From the NCBI GenBank assembly GCA_937900415.1, contig CALCEY010000005.1, forward strand, positions 65,992 to 129,991: DNA of 64,000 nucleotides, in the 5' to 3' direction. This document shows, one piece after another, positions 50,356 through 58,227 of this stretch. Under the pieces are notes generated by a model. The model was not told where the DNA came from and did not search any database. It saw only the letters and a program-made list of their open reading frames with translations. Source of the stretch: an uncultured Clostridia bacterium (GTDB lineage Bacteria > Bacillota > Clostridia > Peptostreptococcales > Anaerovoracaceae). Each line of letters begins with the position of its first letter. Position 1 is the stretch's first letter. The translations under genes were made by a program, and so were the position numbers.

Positions 50356-51183
50356 TTAAGCGTTATCTTGTTCAGGCAAAATCGCCTGAGTAAGAATCCA
50401 TCCTGTCCAGTCAACATAATATTTTGCAAATATATGAGTATTGTCGCTGGTGTATTCTGCTTTAAGATTTCCGTTTTCATCATCGAAAATCTTATTAACA
50501 TCTATATAGAAAATCTTTTTATTGTCTATGAACTCGGAAGTAGCCTCGTTGAGTTTATTTATTCGTTCGTTGTTGAAAGTTTTGTCTTTATCGGAACGTG
50601 CCGCAGCGACATGCAGGTTTGCCTGTATGAAAAGAATACCGTCAGGATTTTTTTCTGTAAGCCAATCCACCAGTTCTTTATATTTCCCTATGGTCTGCTC
50701 CATGTTATATCCAAGTTCGTTGATGCCAAGCATTAGATATATCTTGCCATAGTCTTTCTTATCGAGCAGCTGTTCAAGCGTAACCTTACCAATTCCCTTA
50801 ACTTCAATGCTTTCATCCCGAACCTTATATACATTCATTCCGGTAGTGGCAAAGAAATCCGCTCCTTCTATCTGCCCATATTCCTTAAGGCCGATGGTTC
50901 TGGAATCTCCTATGAAAAGAGCGTCGCTGAAGTAAGAGGCGTCTGCCGTAGTAAATTCTGCGTCTTCCGGCTTAGGCGCTTTGTTTTCCGGCTTTTCCGG
51001 TTGTTCCGGTTTATCAGCGGAATCCTTTTCGTCAGCAGGCTCCTCCATACCCGGTTCATCAGTCACAGAGTTTTCTGATTTCTTGTCGTCTGTAATCAAA
51101 ACTTTATAAGCTGTTATTGAAAATAAGATCAAACATGACAACATCAGCATTATAGAAAAAAAATATTTCAAAAAAGCTCTCAT
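50356..51183 (-). CDS. membrane-anchored SGNH/GDSL esterase-like protein, O-acylation partner (copy 2)
   Basis: A 275-residue paralogue of the SGNH protein at 18128-18916. One N-terminal helix (about 8-28) is followed by a Lys/Pro/Glu-rich linker and the hydrolase domain with LFIGDSRTIGLKEYG, MLGINELGYN and DNTHIFAKYY. It follows its MBOAT partner after eight bases. The two paralogous pairs share order and start sequences, and so derive from a duplication. The polymer that is modified is unknown. Confidence 0.76.
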   Translation of the reverse strand: MRAFLKYFFSIMLMLSCLILFSITAYKVLITDDKKSENSVTDEPGMEEPADEKDSADKPEQPEKPENKAPKPEDAEFTTADASYFSDALFIGDSRTIGLKEYGQIEGADFFATTGMNVYKVRDESIEVKGIGKVTLEQLLDKKDYGKIYLMLGINELGYNMEQTIGKYKELVDWLTEKNPDGILFIQANLHVAAARSDKDKTFNNERINKLNEATSEFIDNKKIFYIDVNKIFDDENGNLKAEYTSDNTHIFAKYYVDWTGWILTQAILPEQDNA

Positions 51184-51191
51184 AAAGTCTC

Positions 51192-52601
51192 CTAAAATCT
51201 AAAATATAAAAACGGATCGTTCAAACCTATATAAAGCAGATATACAGACCCCCAGAATATAACGAACAGTATTACAGCTCCAAGCACATTTCCTCTTATC
51301 TTGTTAAAAAGCTTCTCCGGACCTGATACGCTCAGCACGGCGCATACAGCCAGCAATATACCGTACATATCCATGTATTTAGCCAGATCACCGTCAAATA
51401 CAATGCCTCCGCCCAAATTCATTCCTACCAGCTTTCCGGCATATATGCCCAGCTCTCCCATGTCAGTTATAGCGAATATCATCCATGTAAGCGGGATAAG
51501 GAAAATCATATATATATGTCCCGCAATCCTCACTCTGTCTAAAAATTTCTTCAGACCCGCTTTCTCAACGGCTATTATTGTAAAAAGAACAAGACCCCAC
51601 AGTACGAAATTCCATCCTGCGCCATGCCAGAAGCCTGTCAAAAGCCAGACGACAAACAAGTTAAAATAAACCCGCGAAGCCGAGCGCCTATTGCCTCCCA
51701 GCGGAATATATACGTATTCCCTGAACCAGCTTCCCAGCGTCATATGCCAACGCCGCCAGAATTCCGTCATCGAAAGGGCTTCATACGGATGATCAAAATT
51801 CTGCGGGATTGTAAAGCCCATTATCCGTCCCAAGCCTATTGCCATCATAGAATAACCGTAAAAATCAAAGTACAGTTGAAAACTGTATGCAAAAATACCC
51901 ATCCATGCGACCGGCGTGGAAATGCTTTCAAAGCCTACAGCCTGTATATCGCTCCAGAGACTTCCAATCCTGTTGGCCAGCAAAACCTTCATTCCGAGCC
52001 CAATGGTAAATATTCGCAGTCCCTCGTCAAATTGAGCAAAAGAGGCTCTGCGCTTCAGCATTTCTTCTTTTATCTCTCTATACTTCACTATTGGTCCGGC
52101 TATCAGCTGAGGGAACATAGTCAGATAAGCGCCGAAATTTGCAAAAGAGGTCTCTGCCTTAATTTCCCTTCTATAAACGTCTATGAGATACGAAATACTT
52201 TGGAATGTGTAAAAGCTTATTCCCACGGGAAGCAGCAAATTCCAAGGCTTCATCAGTTCTCCCCCTCTGCCGAAGGTTTTAAAAAGCATATTTATATTTT
52301 CAAAGATAAAGTCTGAATATTTAAATACGCAAAGCCACGCAAGATTATATATTATGCCTATAATCAAAGGCAATTTACCGTTTCCACGACTTTTTCCTAT
52401 CGCCTTTCCCAGTAAGAAATTCACCAACACCGCCATAAGCAAAAGTAAAATATACTGGGGCTTGTCCAGCGTACCGAAAGCATAAAAGCCCATACTCCCC
52501 ACAAAAATCCAAAAGTTTCTCCAAACCTTAGGTAATATGAAATATACTGCGAGAAATACAGGTAAAAATATAAAAATAAATTCTAAGCTGCTAAATACCA
52601 T
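51192..52601 (-). CDS. MBOAT O-acyltransferase (copy 2)
   Basis: A 469-residue multi-pass membrane acyltransferase. LPVGISFYTFQSISYLIDVYRR, MTEFWRRWHMTLGSWFREYVY and the catalytic His in WLLTGFWHGAGWNFVLWG mirror copy 1 at 18928-20322. The start MVFSSLEFIFIFLPVF is directly comparable with copy 1. It lies 41 bases after the response regulator gene, in the same direction, so the KdpDE-like system and this module may be cotranscribed. Confidence 0.86.
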   Translation of the reverse strand: MVFSSLEFIFIFLPVFLAVYFILPKVWRNFWIFVGSMGFYAFGTLDKPQYILLLLMAVLVNFLLGKAIGKSRGNGKLPLIIGIIYNLAWLCVFKYSDFIFENINMLFKTFGRGGELMKPWNLLLPVGISFYTFQSISYLIDVYRREIKAETSFANFGAYLTMFPQLIAGPIVKYREIKEEMLKRRASFAQFDEGLRIFTIGLGMKVLLANRIGSLWSDIQAVGFESISTPVAWMGIFAYSFQLYFDFYGYSMMAIGLGRIMGFTIPQNFDHPYEALSMTEFWRRWHMTLGSWFREYVYIPLGGNRRSASRVYFNLFVVWLLTGFWHGAGWNFVLWGLVLFTIIAVEKAGLKKFLDRVRIAGHIYMIFLIPLTWMIFAITDMGELGIYAGKLVGMNLGGGIVFDGDLAKYMDMYGILLAVCAVLSVSGPEKLFNKIRGNVLGAVILFVIFWGSVYLLYIGLNDPFLYFRF

Positions 52602-52642
52602 TAAAAACTTTGTTCTCCCCCTATTTTTTCAAAACCCCAAGT

Positions 52643-53356
52643 CTAAGTTAAATTCTCATCCTCCAACATTCTGTAGCCTACGCCAAGCTCTGTAAAAATA
52701 TACTTTGGCTCACCCGGAGTAACTTCTATCTTACGCCTTATATTAGCCATGTTGACTCTCAGTATTCTGTTGTTATCATCGGCATACGGCCCCCACACCT
52801 CGTTGATGAGGGTATCATAAGTTATGACTTTACCTGAATTTTTAGCCAGCATGGAAACGATTTTATATTCTACCCTCGTAAGATGAATCTCTCTGTTGTC
52901 GATGGTAACAAGCCTCTTCTCAAAGTCTATCACCATTCCTCCGGCTGAATAAGGCCTGTTATTGTTTATATGGTCGTCCAGAATTTTGTTACTGTGCCTT
53001 ATCGCAGTCCTTATCCGAGCCAGAAGCTCAAATGTACCGAATGGCTTCGTTATATAATCATCAGCTCCTACATCCAATGCCCCCACTTTTTCATTCTCCT
53101 GATTTCTTGCGGATATTACTATTATAGGCAAACTGGACCACTTTCGGGTTTCTTTTATTATATCTATGCCGTCCATATCGGGAAGTCCCAAATCCAAAAG
53201 CACCAAATCCGGAAGCGACGAAGTCATAAAGGCCAGTCCCTCTTTGCCCGTCGACGCCGTAATAGTCTTATAATCGTTGGAATTTAAAGTTTTTGCTATA
53301 AAATCACATATACTCTTTTCATCCTCTATTATAAGAATAGTTATTTTCTGAGCCAT
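52643..53356 (-). CDS. OmpR/KdpE-family response regulator
   Basis: A 237-residue regulator: receiver domain (1-120) with phosphorylated Asp in PDLVLLDLGLPDMDGIDII, acidic pocket IEDEKS and Lys in YITKPFGTFELLARIR, then a winged-helix DNA-binding domain (about 135-230) with VEYKIVSMLAKNSGKVITYDTL and VNMANIRRKIE. The sequence is closest to KdpE in style. It lies eight bases after its kinase partner. KdpE normally controls kdpFABC, which is absent from this window, so its targets may be the adjacent MBOAT genes or distant ones. Confidence 0.85.
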   Translation of the reverse strand: MAQKITILIIEDEKSICDFIAKTLNSNDYKTITASTGKEGLAFMTSSLPDLVLLDLGLPDMDGIDIIKETRKWSSLPIIVISARNQENEKVGALDVGADDYITKPFGTFELLARIRTAIRHSNKILDDHINNNRPYSAGGMVIDFEKRLVTIDNREIHLTRVEYKIVSMLAKNSGKVITYDTLINEVWGPYADDNNRILRVNMANIRRKIEVTPGEPKYIFTELGVGYRMLEDENLT

Positions 53357-53364
53357 ATTTTATA

Positions 53365-54498
53365 TTATTCCTCCGTTTCTTTCGGCAGCGAAAAGATGAA
53401 TATGCTTCCCCCACCATGATTCTTTGCTTTTATCTTTCCACCGTGAGCCAGCACTATCGTCTTACAAATCGAAAGTCCTATCCCCATACCTTTGCTTCCA
53501 TCCGGGCCTGCTTCTTTTTTATAGGCTCCTTCTCCGTCAAAGATACTCTCGATTCGACTCTCTTCTATTCCGATTCCATAATCCTTTACCGAAAAGAATA
53601 CGTTGTCCCCGTCTTCCCTCACAACCACCTCGAAAGGCTTCTTGCTTCCGGCATGCATCTTCGCGTTTTGAAGTATATTTATGAGAACCTGCTCCACCAG
53701 CAAAGCGTCCATCATTACCATCACCGGTTTGTCAGGCAGGATAACCTTAACATGAGTATCCGGAAACCGCTTCTTAAACTTAACTATGGCTGAGGAAACC
53801 ACCTCGTCCACAGATTCAAGAGTTTTGTTCACTCTTGCCGTCTCATTGTTTATTCTGGTGACCATAAGCAAATTCTCAACCATATTCAAAAGCCAATTTG
53901 AATCATCGGCTATGTTTTCCACTATAGCTCGCTTTTCATCATCACTGAGCTCCTTTTCCATGTCAAGATAGGAAGTGCTGTTTCCTATTATTCCCGTCAA
54001 AGGCGTCCTTATATCATGGGAAATGGCTCGAAGAAGATTTGCCCGCATCTTTTCCTTCTGTGCCTCAACCAACTCCTTCTCCTGCTTGGCCAGCATCCGA
54101 GCCTGTTTTTTCATCTTGGTCGTCAGCGCTGACGTTGCTATCGAAACGCCCAGCATAGCTCCAAATGTGAGCGGATACCCTTCCAGCGTAAGATTGAAAT
54201 TATTAAAAGGATATGTAAACAGAAAGTTCACAGTCAATACGCTTAAAACAGCGTAAAAAAATCCAAAAATATATCCGGAGGTATATCTGGCAACTAAAAA
54301 GCTTCCCAGAATATAGAACATGGTTATATTTAAATCCGGGTTTTGAACAACACCTCTGAAAATCAACGATATAAGTGTGATTAAAACGTATATAGCCAAA
54401 AATGTCAGACAGTTTAACTGATGGATTTTAACAAAATCATCTTTGTTTGGAGATGTAAGGTCTATTTTTTCTCTGAATTTTCTAATTCTCTCTATCAC
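53365..54498 (-). CDS. KdpD-like sensor histidine kinase lacking the N-terminal sensor domains
   Basis: A 377-residue membrane histidine kinase. Four closely spaced helices (about residues 28-120, DUF4118-like) lead to a HisKA domain with ANLLRAISHDIRTPLTGIIGNS (phosphorylated His) and an ATPase domain with the N box QVLINILQNAKMHAG, FSVKDYGIGI and GMGIGLSICKTIVLAHGG. KdpD is normally about 900 residues with KdpD and Usp domains at its N-terminus; both are missing, as in the short KdpD-like kinases of Firmicutes. First gene of the HK-RR pair. Confidence 0.82.
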   Translation of the reverse strand: MIERIRKFREKIDLTSPNKDDFVKIHQLNCLTFLAIYVLITLISLIFRGVVQNPDLNITMFYILGSFLVARYTSGYIFGFFYAVLSVLTVNFLFTYPFNNFNLTLEGYPLTFGAMLGVSIATSALTTKMKKQARMLAKQEKELVEAQKEKMRANLLRAISHDIRTPLTGIIGNSTSYLDMEKELSDDEKRAIVENIADDSNWLLNMVENLLMVTRINNETARVNKTLESVDEVVSSAIVKFKKRFPDTHVKVILPDKPVMVMMDALLVEQVLINILQNAKMHAGSKKPFEVVVREDGDNVFFSVKDYGIGIEESRIESIFDGEGAYKKEAGPDGSKGMGIGLSICKTIVLAHGGKIKAKNHGGGSIFIFSLPKETEE

Positions 54499-54665
54499 CC
54501 TTCAATTCCCCCGTTTGTTCTGTATAGCCCGATAGTCAAAATGTGCGGAAATATTATATATCTATAATAAAGAAATATGAATATTTTTTCAAGGTAATTT
54601 CACACAGAAATACTCTTTTTCATAGAATAAAATATAATCTACTACAAAAAGAAGGGAGTATTATC

Positions 54666-54977
54666 TTGATTAGAGATCCTTATATCGGCATGCCTATAAT
54701 CATAGACACAGACTCTGAAAAGCTTTGCTGCTCCGGCTGCGGAAATAATTCATGCTGCGGAAACAATTCCGGCGGCAATGGAAATTCCGGGATAATCACA
54801 CCTGACGATACGCCTCTCGGAGCTTTTGACAACATGTATCTCGGAAATCTTCCCTTAGCCATGTGTTATGTTCCTAATCAGCAATGGAATACAACTTATC
54901 CGCTGGATAAAGGGCTTGTCAGGGGAACAATTTTCCCCGAACTTGATTTACCGTTTAAGGGAGGTGCGTCCAGATGA
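54666..54977 (+). CDS. cotJA: CotJA-like spore coat-associated protein
   Basis: A 103-residue protein. I choose TTG at 54666: GGGAG lies seven bases upstream and the protein then begins with IRDPYIGMPIIIDTDSE. A cysteine- and asparagine-rich stretch (CCSGCGNNSCCGNNSGGNGNSG) precedes the CotJA signature PLGAFDNMYLGNLPLAMCYVPNQQW. CotJA is a small coat component made in the mother cell. A CATAGAAT at 54621-54628 resembles a sigma-E -10 (CATACAAT), but the -35 is weak. The stop overlaps the cotJB start by four bases. Confidence 0.85.
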   Translation: MIRDPYIGMPIIIDTDSEKLCCSGCGNNSCCGNNSGGNGNSGIITPDDTPLGAFDNMYLGNLPLAMCYVPNQQWNTTYPLDKGLVRGTIFPELDLPFKGGASR

Positions 54978-55222
54978 GCAGAGAAAATCTGATGAGTTTG
55001 ATACAGCAAGCCGGTTTTGCCTTGACAGACGCCAATCTTTTTTTAGATTCCCATCCTCAGAACAAGATGGCGTTAGATTACTTCGCCGACATGCAAAAAC
55101 AATATATCCAGCTTCAGGCTGAATACGAAACAATATACGGCCCTCTCACGGCCTTTGATACTAACACAGAACAAGGCTGGTCCTGGATTCAGGCTCCATG
55201 GCCTTGGGAACTGGAGGCATAA
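54974..55222 (+). CDS. cotJB: CotJB spore coat protein
   Basis: This 82-residue protein has the family layout: LMSLIQQAGFALTDANLFLDSHPQNKMALDYF and the C-terminal WSWIQAPWPWELEA. Second gene of the cotJ operon; it starts within cotJA and ends three bases before cotJC, so the operon is tightly coupled. Spore coat morphogenesis role is from the family. Confidence 0.92.
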   Translation: MSRENLMSLIQQAGFALTDANLFLDSHPQNKMALDYFADMQKQYIQLQAEYETIYGPLTAFDTNTEQGWSWIQAPWPWELEA

Positions 55223-55225
55223 ACC

Positions 55226-55648
55226 ATGTGGATGTATGAAAGACGACTTGAATACCCTATTAAAATAAAAAATCCTAATCCTGCACTGGCCAAATTTATA
55301 ATAAGCCAGTATGGAGGTCCGCATGGCGAACTTGGTGCATCACTTCGCTATCTTTCGCAAAGGGTATCAATGCCTTTTCGTCAGGTAGCTGGAATTTTAA
55401 ACGATATAGGTACCGAAGAACTGGCTCATCTGGAGATGGTATGTACAATAGTCCACCAACTGACCAGAGACATGACTATCGAACAGATAAAGGCGGCTGG
55501 GTTTGAAGACTATTTCGTTGACCATACCGCCGGAGTATATCCTCAGGCAGCCTCCGGAATGCCTTTCAGCACCAGCACACTCTCAGTTACAGGCGACGCC
55601 ATAGCTGATATTCAAGAGGATATGGCAGCGGATGGTACGACTGCGTAA
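55226..55648 (+). pseudogene. cotJC: CotJC, manganese-catalase-like coat protein, truncated at its C-terminus
   Basis: A frame of 140 codons that starts MWMYERRLEYPIKIKNPNPALAKF. Manganese ligands are expected in GELGASLRYLSQR, GTEELAHLEMV and DIQEDMAA, and these are present. CotJC is normally about 190 residues; here a TAA follows ADGTTA just after the DMAA motif, and the C-terminal helix with the last ligand histidine is missing in all frames. A simple frameshift does not restore it. The break lies 59 bases before the first CRISPR repeat, so I infer that it formed at the edge of the CRISPR-Cas module. The protein is probably inactive. Confidence 0.75.
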
Positions 55649-55706
55649 GAACAAATATACATTTCCAAGAGGGCGTAAAAGCTCTTAATGTGAATGTGCG
55701 CGGCAC

Positions 55707-56271
55707 TTTGAAATTTTTTACAAAATTACACTACTCTCAAACTCTTTCCCGTAGTTTTACTGCGTCTTTCTAGTTTTAATCCCTTACAAAATTACACTAC
55801 TATCAAACATCAGGAGGTTTTATATGGTTACAAAAAACGTTTTAATCCCTTACAAAATTACACTACTATCAAACAGAATACTCAGATTCGGTTGAATAGT
55901 ACCCGTTTTAATCCCTTACAAAATTACACTACTATCAAACTGTTATGTCCTTGAAGACTTTTGGGTCAAAGGTTTTAATCCCTTACAAAATTACACTACT
56001 ATCAAACTATCCACCTTTTCTCTCCTCTCCGAAAGAAGTTTTAATCCCTTACAAAATTACACTACTATCAAACCTCATTTTGGCTGTCCTCGATTTTTTT
56101 TAAGTTTTAATCCCTTACAAAATTACACTACTATCAAACCAACACATATTTTACCATTCTCGCAACTTGGTTTTAATCCCTTACAAAATTACACTACTAT
56201 CAAACCATAAGCGATTTCAATGATTCCGCGCTTTTGTTTTAATCCCTTACAAAATTACACTACTATCAAAC
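55707..56271 (-). CRISPR. type II-A CRISPR array, 9 repeats (1 degenerate) and 8 spacers
   Basis: Eight identical 36-bp repeats start at 55773, 55839, 55905, 55972, 56038, 56104, 56170 and 56236; on the plus strand they open GTTTTAATCCCTTACAAAAT and end ACTATCAAAC. A ninth, degenerate copy lies at 55707-55742. Spacers are 30 bases, one is 31 (55941-55971). Degeneration at the left end and the leader on the right show that transcription runs on the minus strand, in the cas gene direction, and that the newest spacers lie next to 56236. The crRNA repeat then begins GTTTGATAGTAGTG. The spacer 55809-55838 contains AGGAGGTTTTATATGG, like a gene start, suggesting a phage or plasmid origin. Confidence 0.97.
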
Positions 56272-56378
56272 CTCAAATCAACATTTGAGAAACAATACTA
56301 CGAATTGTGAAAGCAGTATAAAAGGGATAATGTTTTGTATTTCATATATTATAGCTCGAAATTCAAAAGAATAACAAG
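56272..56378 (-). promoter_or_regulatory. CRISPR leader with promoter and anchoring sequence
   Basis: Between csn2 and the first repeat. The leader ends ATTTGAG on the minus strand (56272-56278), directly touching the repeat; this matches the leader-anchoring sequence known from streptococcal type II-A systems. A mirrored CATTTGAG at 56282-56289 forms a small palindrome with it. A promoter TTGTTA-18-TATAAT (56372-56377 and 56348-56353) would start the pre-crRNA about 70 bases before the first repeat. Confidence 0.75.
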
Positions 56379-57044
56379 CTAAAACTCACATAAATCAGTA
56401 TCAATCATAAATCTTCTAGTATTCCTTAATGCAGGAAATGCAGAGGCTTCCAGCAAAAGAACTTTGAAGTCATGTAAACATACGCTTTCCGCAAACGTTT
56501 CCATCTCCTCATCTGTAAAATACGACCGCATATTTACCATGATAAACAGCTTATCACGGTCGAGTTCTCGTACCAGCTCCATATATTCAAATATTTTTTC
56601 AAGCGTTTTTTTATCGCTTTCCTCAATCTCCGGTGAAAGAGCTCGGATTACAGGACCTATGGCAAGCTTTTGGCAATTGATTTCAAACGGCCAATCCTCT
56701 GAAAGCCGAGACATATGTCTTGCCAATTCGCCAAGCAATTCTCCGGTTTTTTCATAATTTTCAGGAGCCTGAGCGTTTTTTTCCAAAGAGGAATATAGCT
56801 TTGTAAGAAGCCATTTTCTGTTTATTTCAAACGGCACAAACTGTACGGTCAAGTCGGCATATTTGCTGAATTCCACCGGTCTGTCCGCAACAGATAATAT
56901 ACAATCGCCGTTCATACCCTCTGTCTGCATCACCATACTGTTTACCACATCAAAAAACATTTTCCTGTTTTCAATAATCAGCTCGTTGACATATCCCTCC
57001 CCGAAGCGAAGAATGTGTCCCATATTGTTGTACGCAAGTTTCAT
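56379..57044 (-). CDS. csn2: Csn2, type II-A spacer acquisition protein
   Basis: A 221-residue Csn2 that forms a ring on DNA ends and works with Cas1-Cas2 and Cas9 during spacer capture. It opens MKLAYNNMGHILRFGEGYVNELIIENRKMF, the usual Csn2 N-terminus; HDFKVLLLEA near the C-terminus is typical as well. Its presence defines subtype II-A. It overlaps cas2 by four bases and is the last cas gene before the leader. Confidence 0.93.
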   Translation of the reverse strand: MKLAYNNMGHILRFGEGYVNELIIENRKMFFDVVNSMVMQTEGMNGDCILSVADRPVEFSKYADLTVQFVPFEINRKWLLTKLYSSLEKNAQAPENYEKTGELLGELARHMSRLSEDWPFEINCQKLAIGPVIRALSPEIEESDKKTLEKIFEYMELVRELDRDKLFIMVNMRSYFTDEEMETFAESVCLHDFKVLLLEASAFPALRNTRRFMIDTDLCEF

Positions 57045-57361
57045 AACACGATAAGCCTTTCATCGCTGTCTATCACTTCGCTGTGATGCTCTCCTGTAAT
57101 ATACTCCATTCCCGCAAACTGTTTTTCCGTAACCGTCATTACCTGAACTATTCCATCTGCTGGTCGGTTTTTCCGTATTACCTCTAAAACCGCCCTTCCC
57201 GCACTTGGAGTTAAAAGCATACGACAATAAACAGATTCCTGCATCATAAGAAATCCGTTTTTTATCAACAGTTTACGGAATTTTCTATATTCACGCTTGT
57301 TTTCAATGGTTTCCGTAGGAAGGTCAAAAAACACCAATACTCTCATAAATCTATAGCTCAT
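57041..57361 (-). CDS. cas2: CRISPR-associated protein Cas2
   Basis: A 106-residue Cas2 with ferredoxin-like fold: YRFMRVLVFFDLPTETIENKREYRKFRKLL contains the conserved aspartate after the first strand, and FLMMQESVYCRM the second. It bridges two Cas1 dimers in the integrase complex. Four-base overlaps on both sides tie it to cas1 and csn2. Confidence 0.96.
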   Translation of the reverse strand: MSYRFMRVLVFFDLPTETIENKREYRKFRKLLIKNGFLMMQESVYCRMLLTPSAGRAVLEVIRKNRPADGIVQVMTVTEKQFAGMEYITGEHHSEVIDSDERLIVL

Positions 57362-58227
57362 AGTGAATAAAATTGAATCAGCGATAAATCGCCCTCATTT
57401 AACGCGTCAAAGACGCTTCTGCAATAGTACTTAACAGCATTCAAGACCGTTTGCTTAGTATTATTGATTACAACGGTATCATTTAATATGCCAACGATAA
57501 AATGTTTTTCTTCGCCTGACAAATCAGAGAAAGACATTGATTTCACCTTACGGTCAACTAAAATCCGAAACGGTTCCATCAAATCACAGCTCAAATTGAA
57601 ATGATTAAACATATTATCATGGAAAATGCCAAGCTGTGTCAAATATCCCTGTGCCGTAATTTCACGGTTAAACGCAGATAAAATAATGCCATATCCGTAA
57701 TTGAGGGCAGCATTTGTTATATTTTCTTCGCTTCTCGTGAAATCCATTCCAAACAATGCGTTGAAATATACTTTTGCCGCATGTCCTTCTCGATTTGTTG
57801 CATCGTGCAACTCAATTTGAGCAAGATATGAACGCAGCAGAGCTGCCTGGTCATCTTTATGCAAATCGACTAAAAAATCCGCTTGCTTACGTATCTTTTC
57901 TGCAATAATATCAGCCCAAACCGCACCTTTGACATCTTCGCCCCAATTAATCTGAACCTTAACTTTTCTGGAACAATCATATGAATTGAAATACGGAACA
58001 AGCTCAGAATTGGGGTTGCGCTTAGCGTCGCAGAAAATCACCCGTATTTTCTTTTCGACCAATGCCTCCAATAAACATCCCGTCAGGGCAACTGCCGGAT
58101 TTTCAATGAGCAGCACGGCGATTTCATCAAGAAATATCTTTTTGGTTTCTTCTGCACGAACCACCATGAAGCCCATCTTATAATCCAGCTTACAGCGAGA
58201 TGCGATTACAACCGTCCGCCAGCTCAT
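57358..58227 (-). CDS. cas1: CRISPR-associated endonuclease Cas1
   Basis: The 289-residue integrase that inserts new spacers. Metal ligands are expected in the helical C-terminal domain: Glu in HDATNREGHAAKVYF, His in LGIFHDNMFNHFNLSCDLMEPFR and the nearby Asp/Glu. The N-terminal beta domain starts MSWRTVVIASRCKLDYK, the usual form in type II. It overlaps cas9 and cas2 by four bases each. Confidence 0.96.
   Translation of the reverse strand: MSWRTVVIASRCKLDYKMGFMVVRAEETKKIFLDEIAVLLIENPAVALTGCLLEALVEKKIRVIFCDAKRNPNSELVPYFNSYDCSRKVKVQINWGEDVKGAVWADIIAEKIRKQADFLVDLHKDDQAALLRSYLAQIELHDATNREGHAAKVYFNALFGMDFTRSEENITNAALNYGYGIILSAFNREITAQGYLTQLGIFHDNMFNHFNLSCDLMEPFRILVDRKVKSMSFSDLSGEEKHFIVGILNDTVVINNTKQTVLNAVKYYCRSVFDALNEGDLSLIQFYSL

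Noticed and set aside
52643..54498. Complete Kdp potassium uptake locus
   Set aside because: Only a KdpE-like regulator and a short KdpD-like kinase are present; no kdpF, A, B or C gene lies in the window.
55649..55706. Frameshift explaining the short CotJC
   Set aside because: I read the other two frames after 55630; neither continues with the expected C-terminal helix, so sequence is missing and not just shifted.
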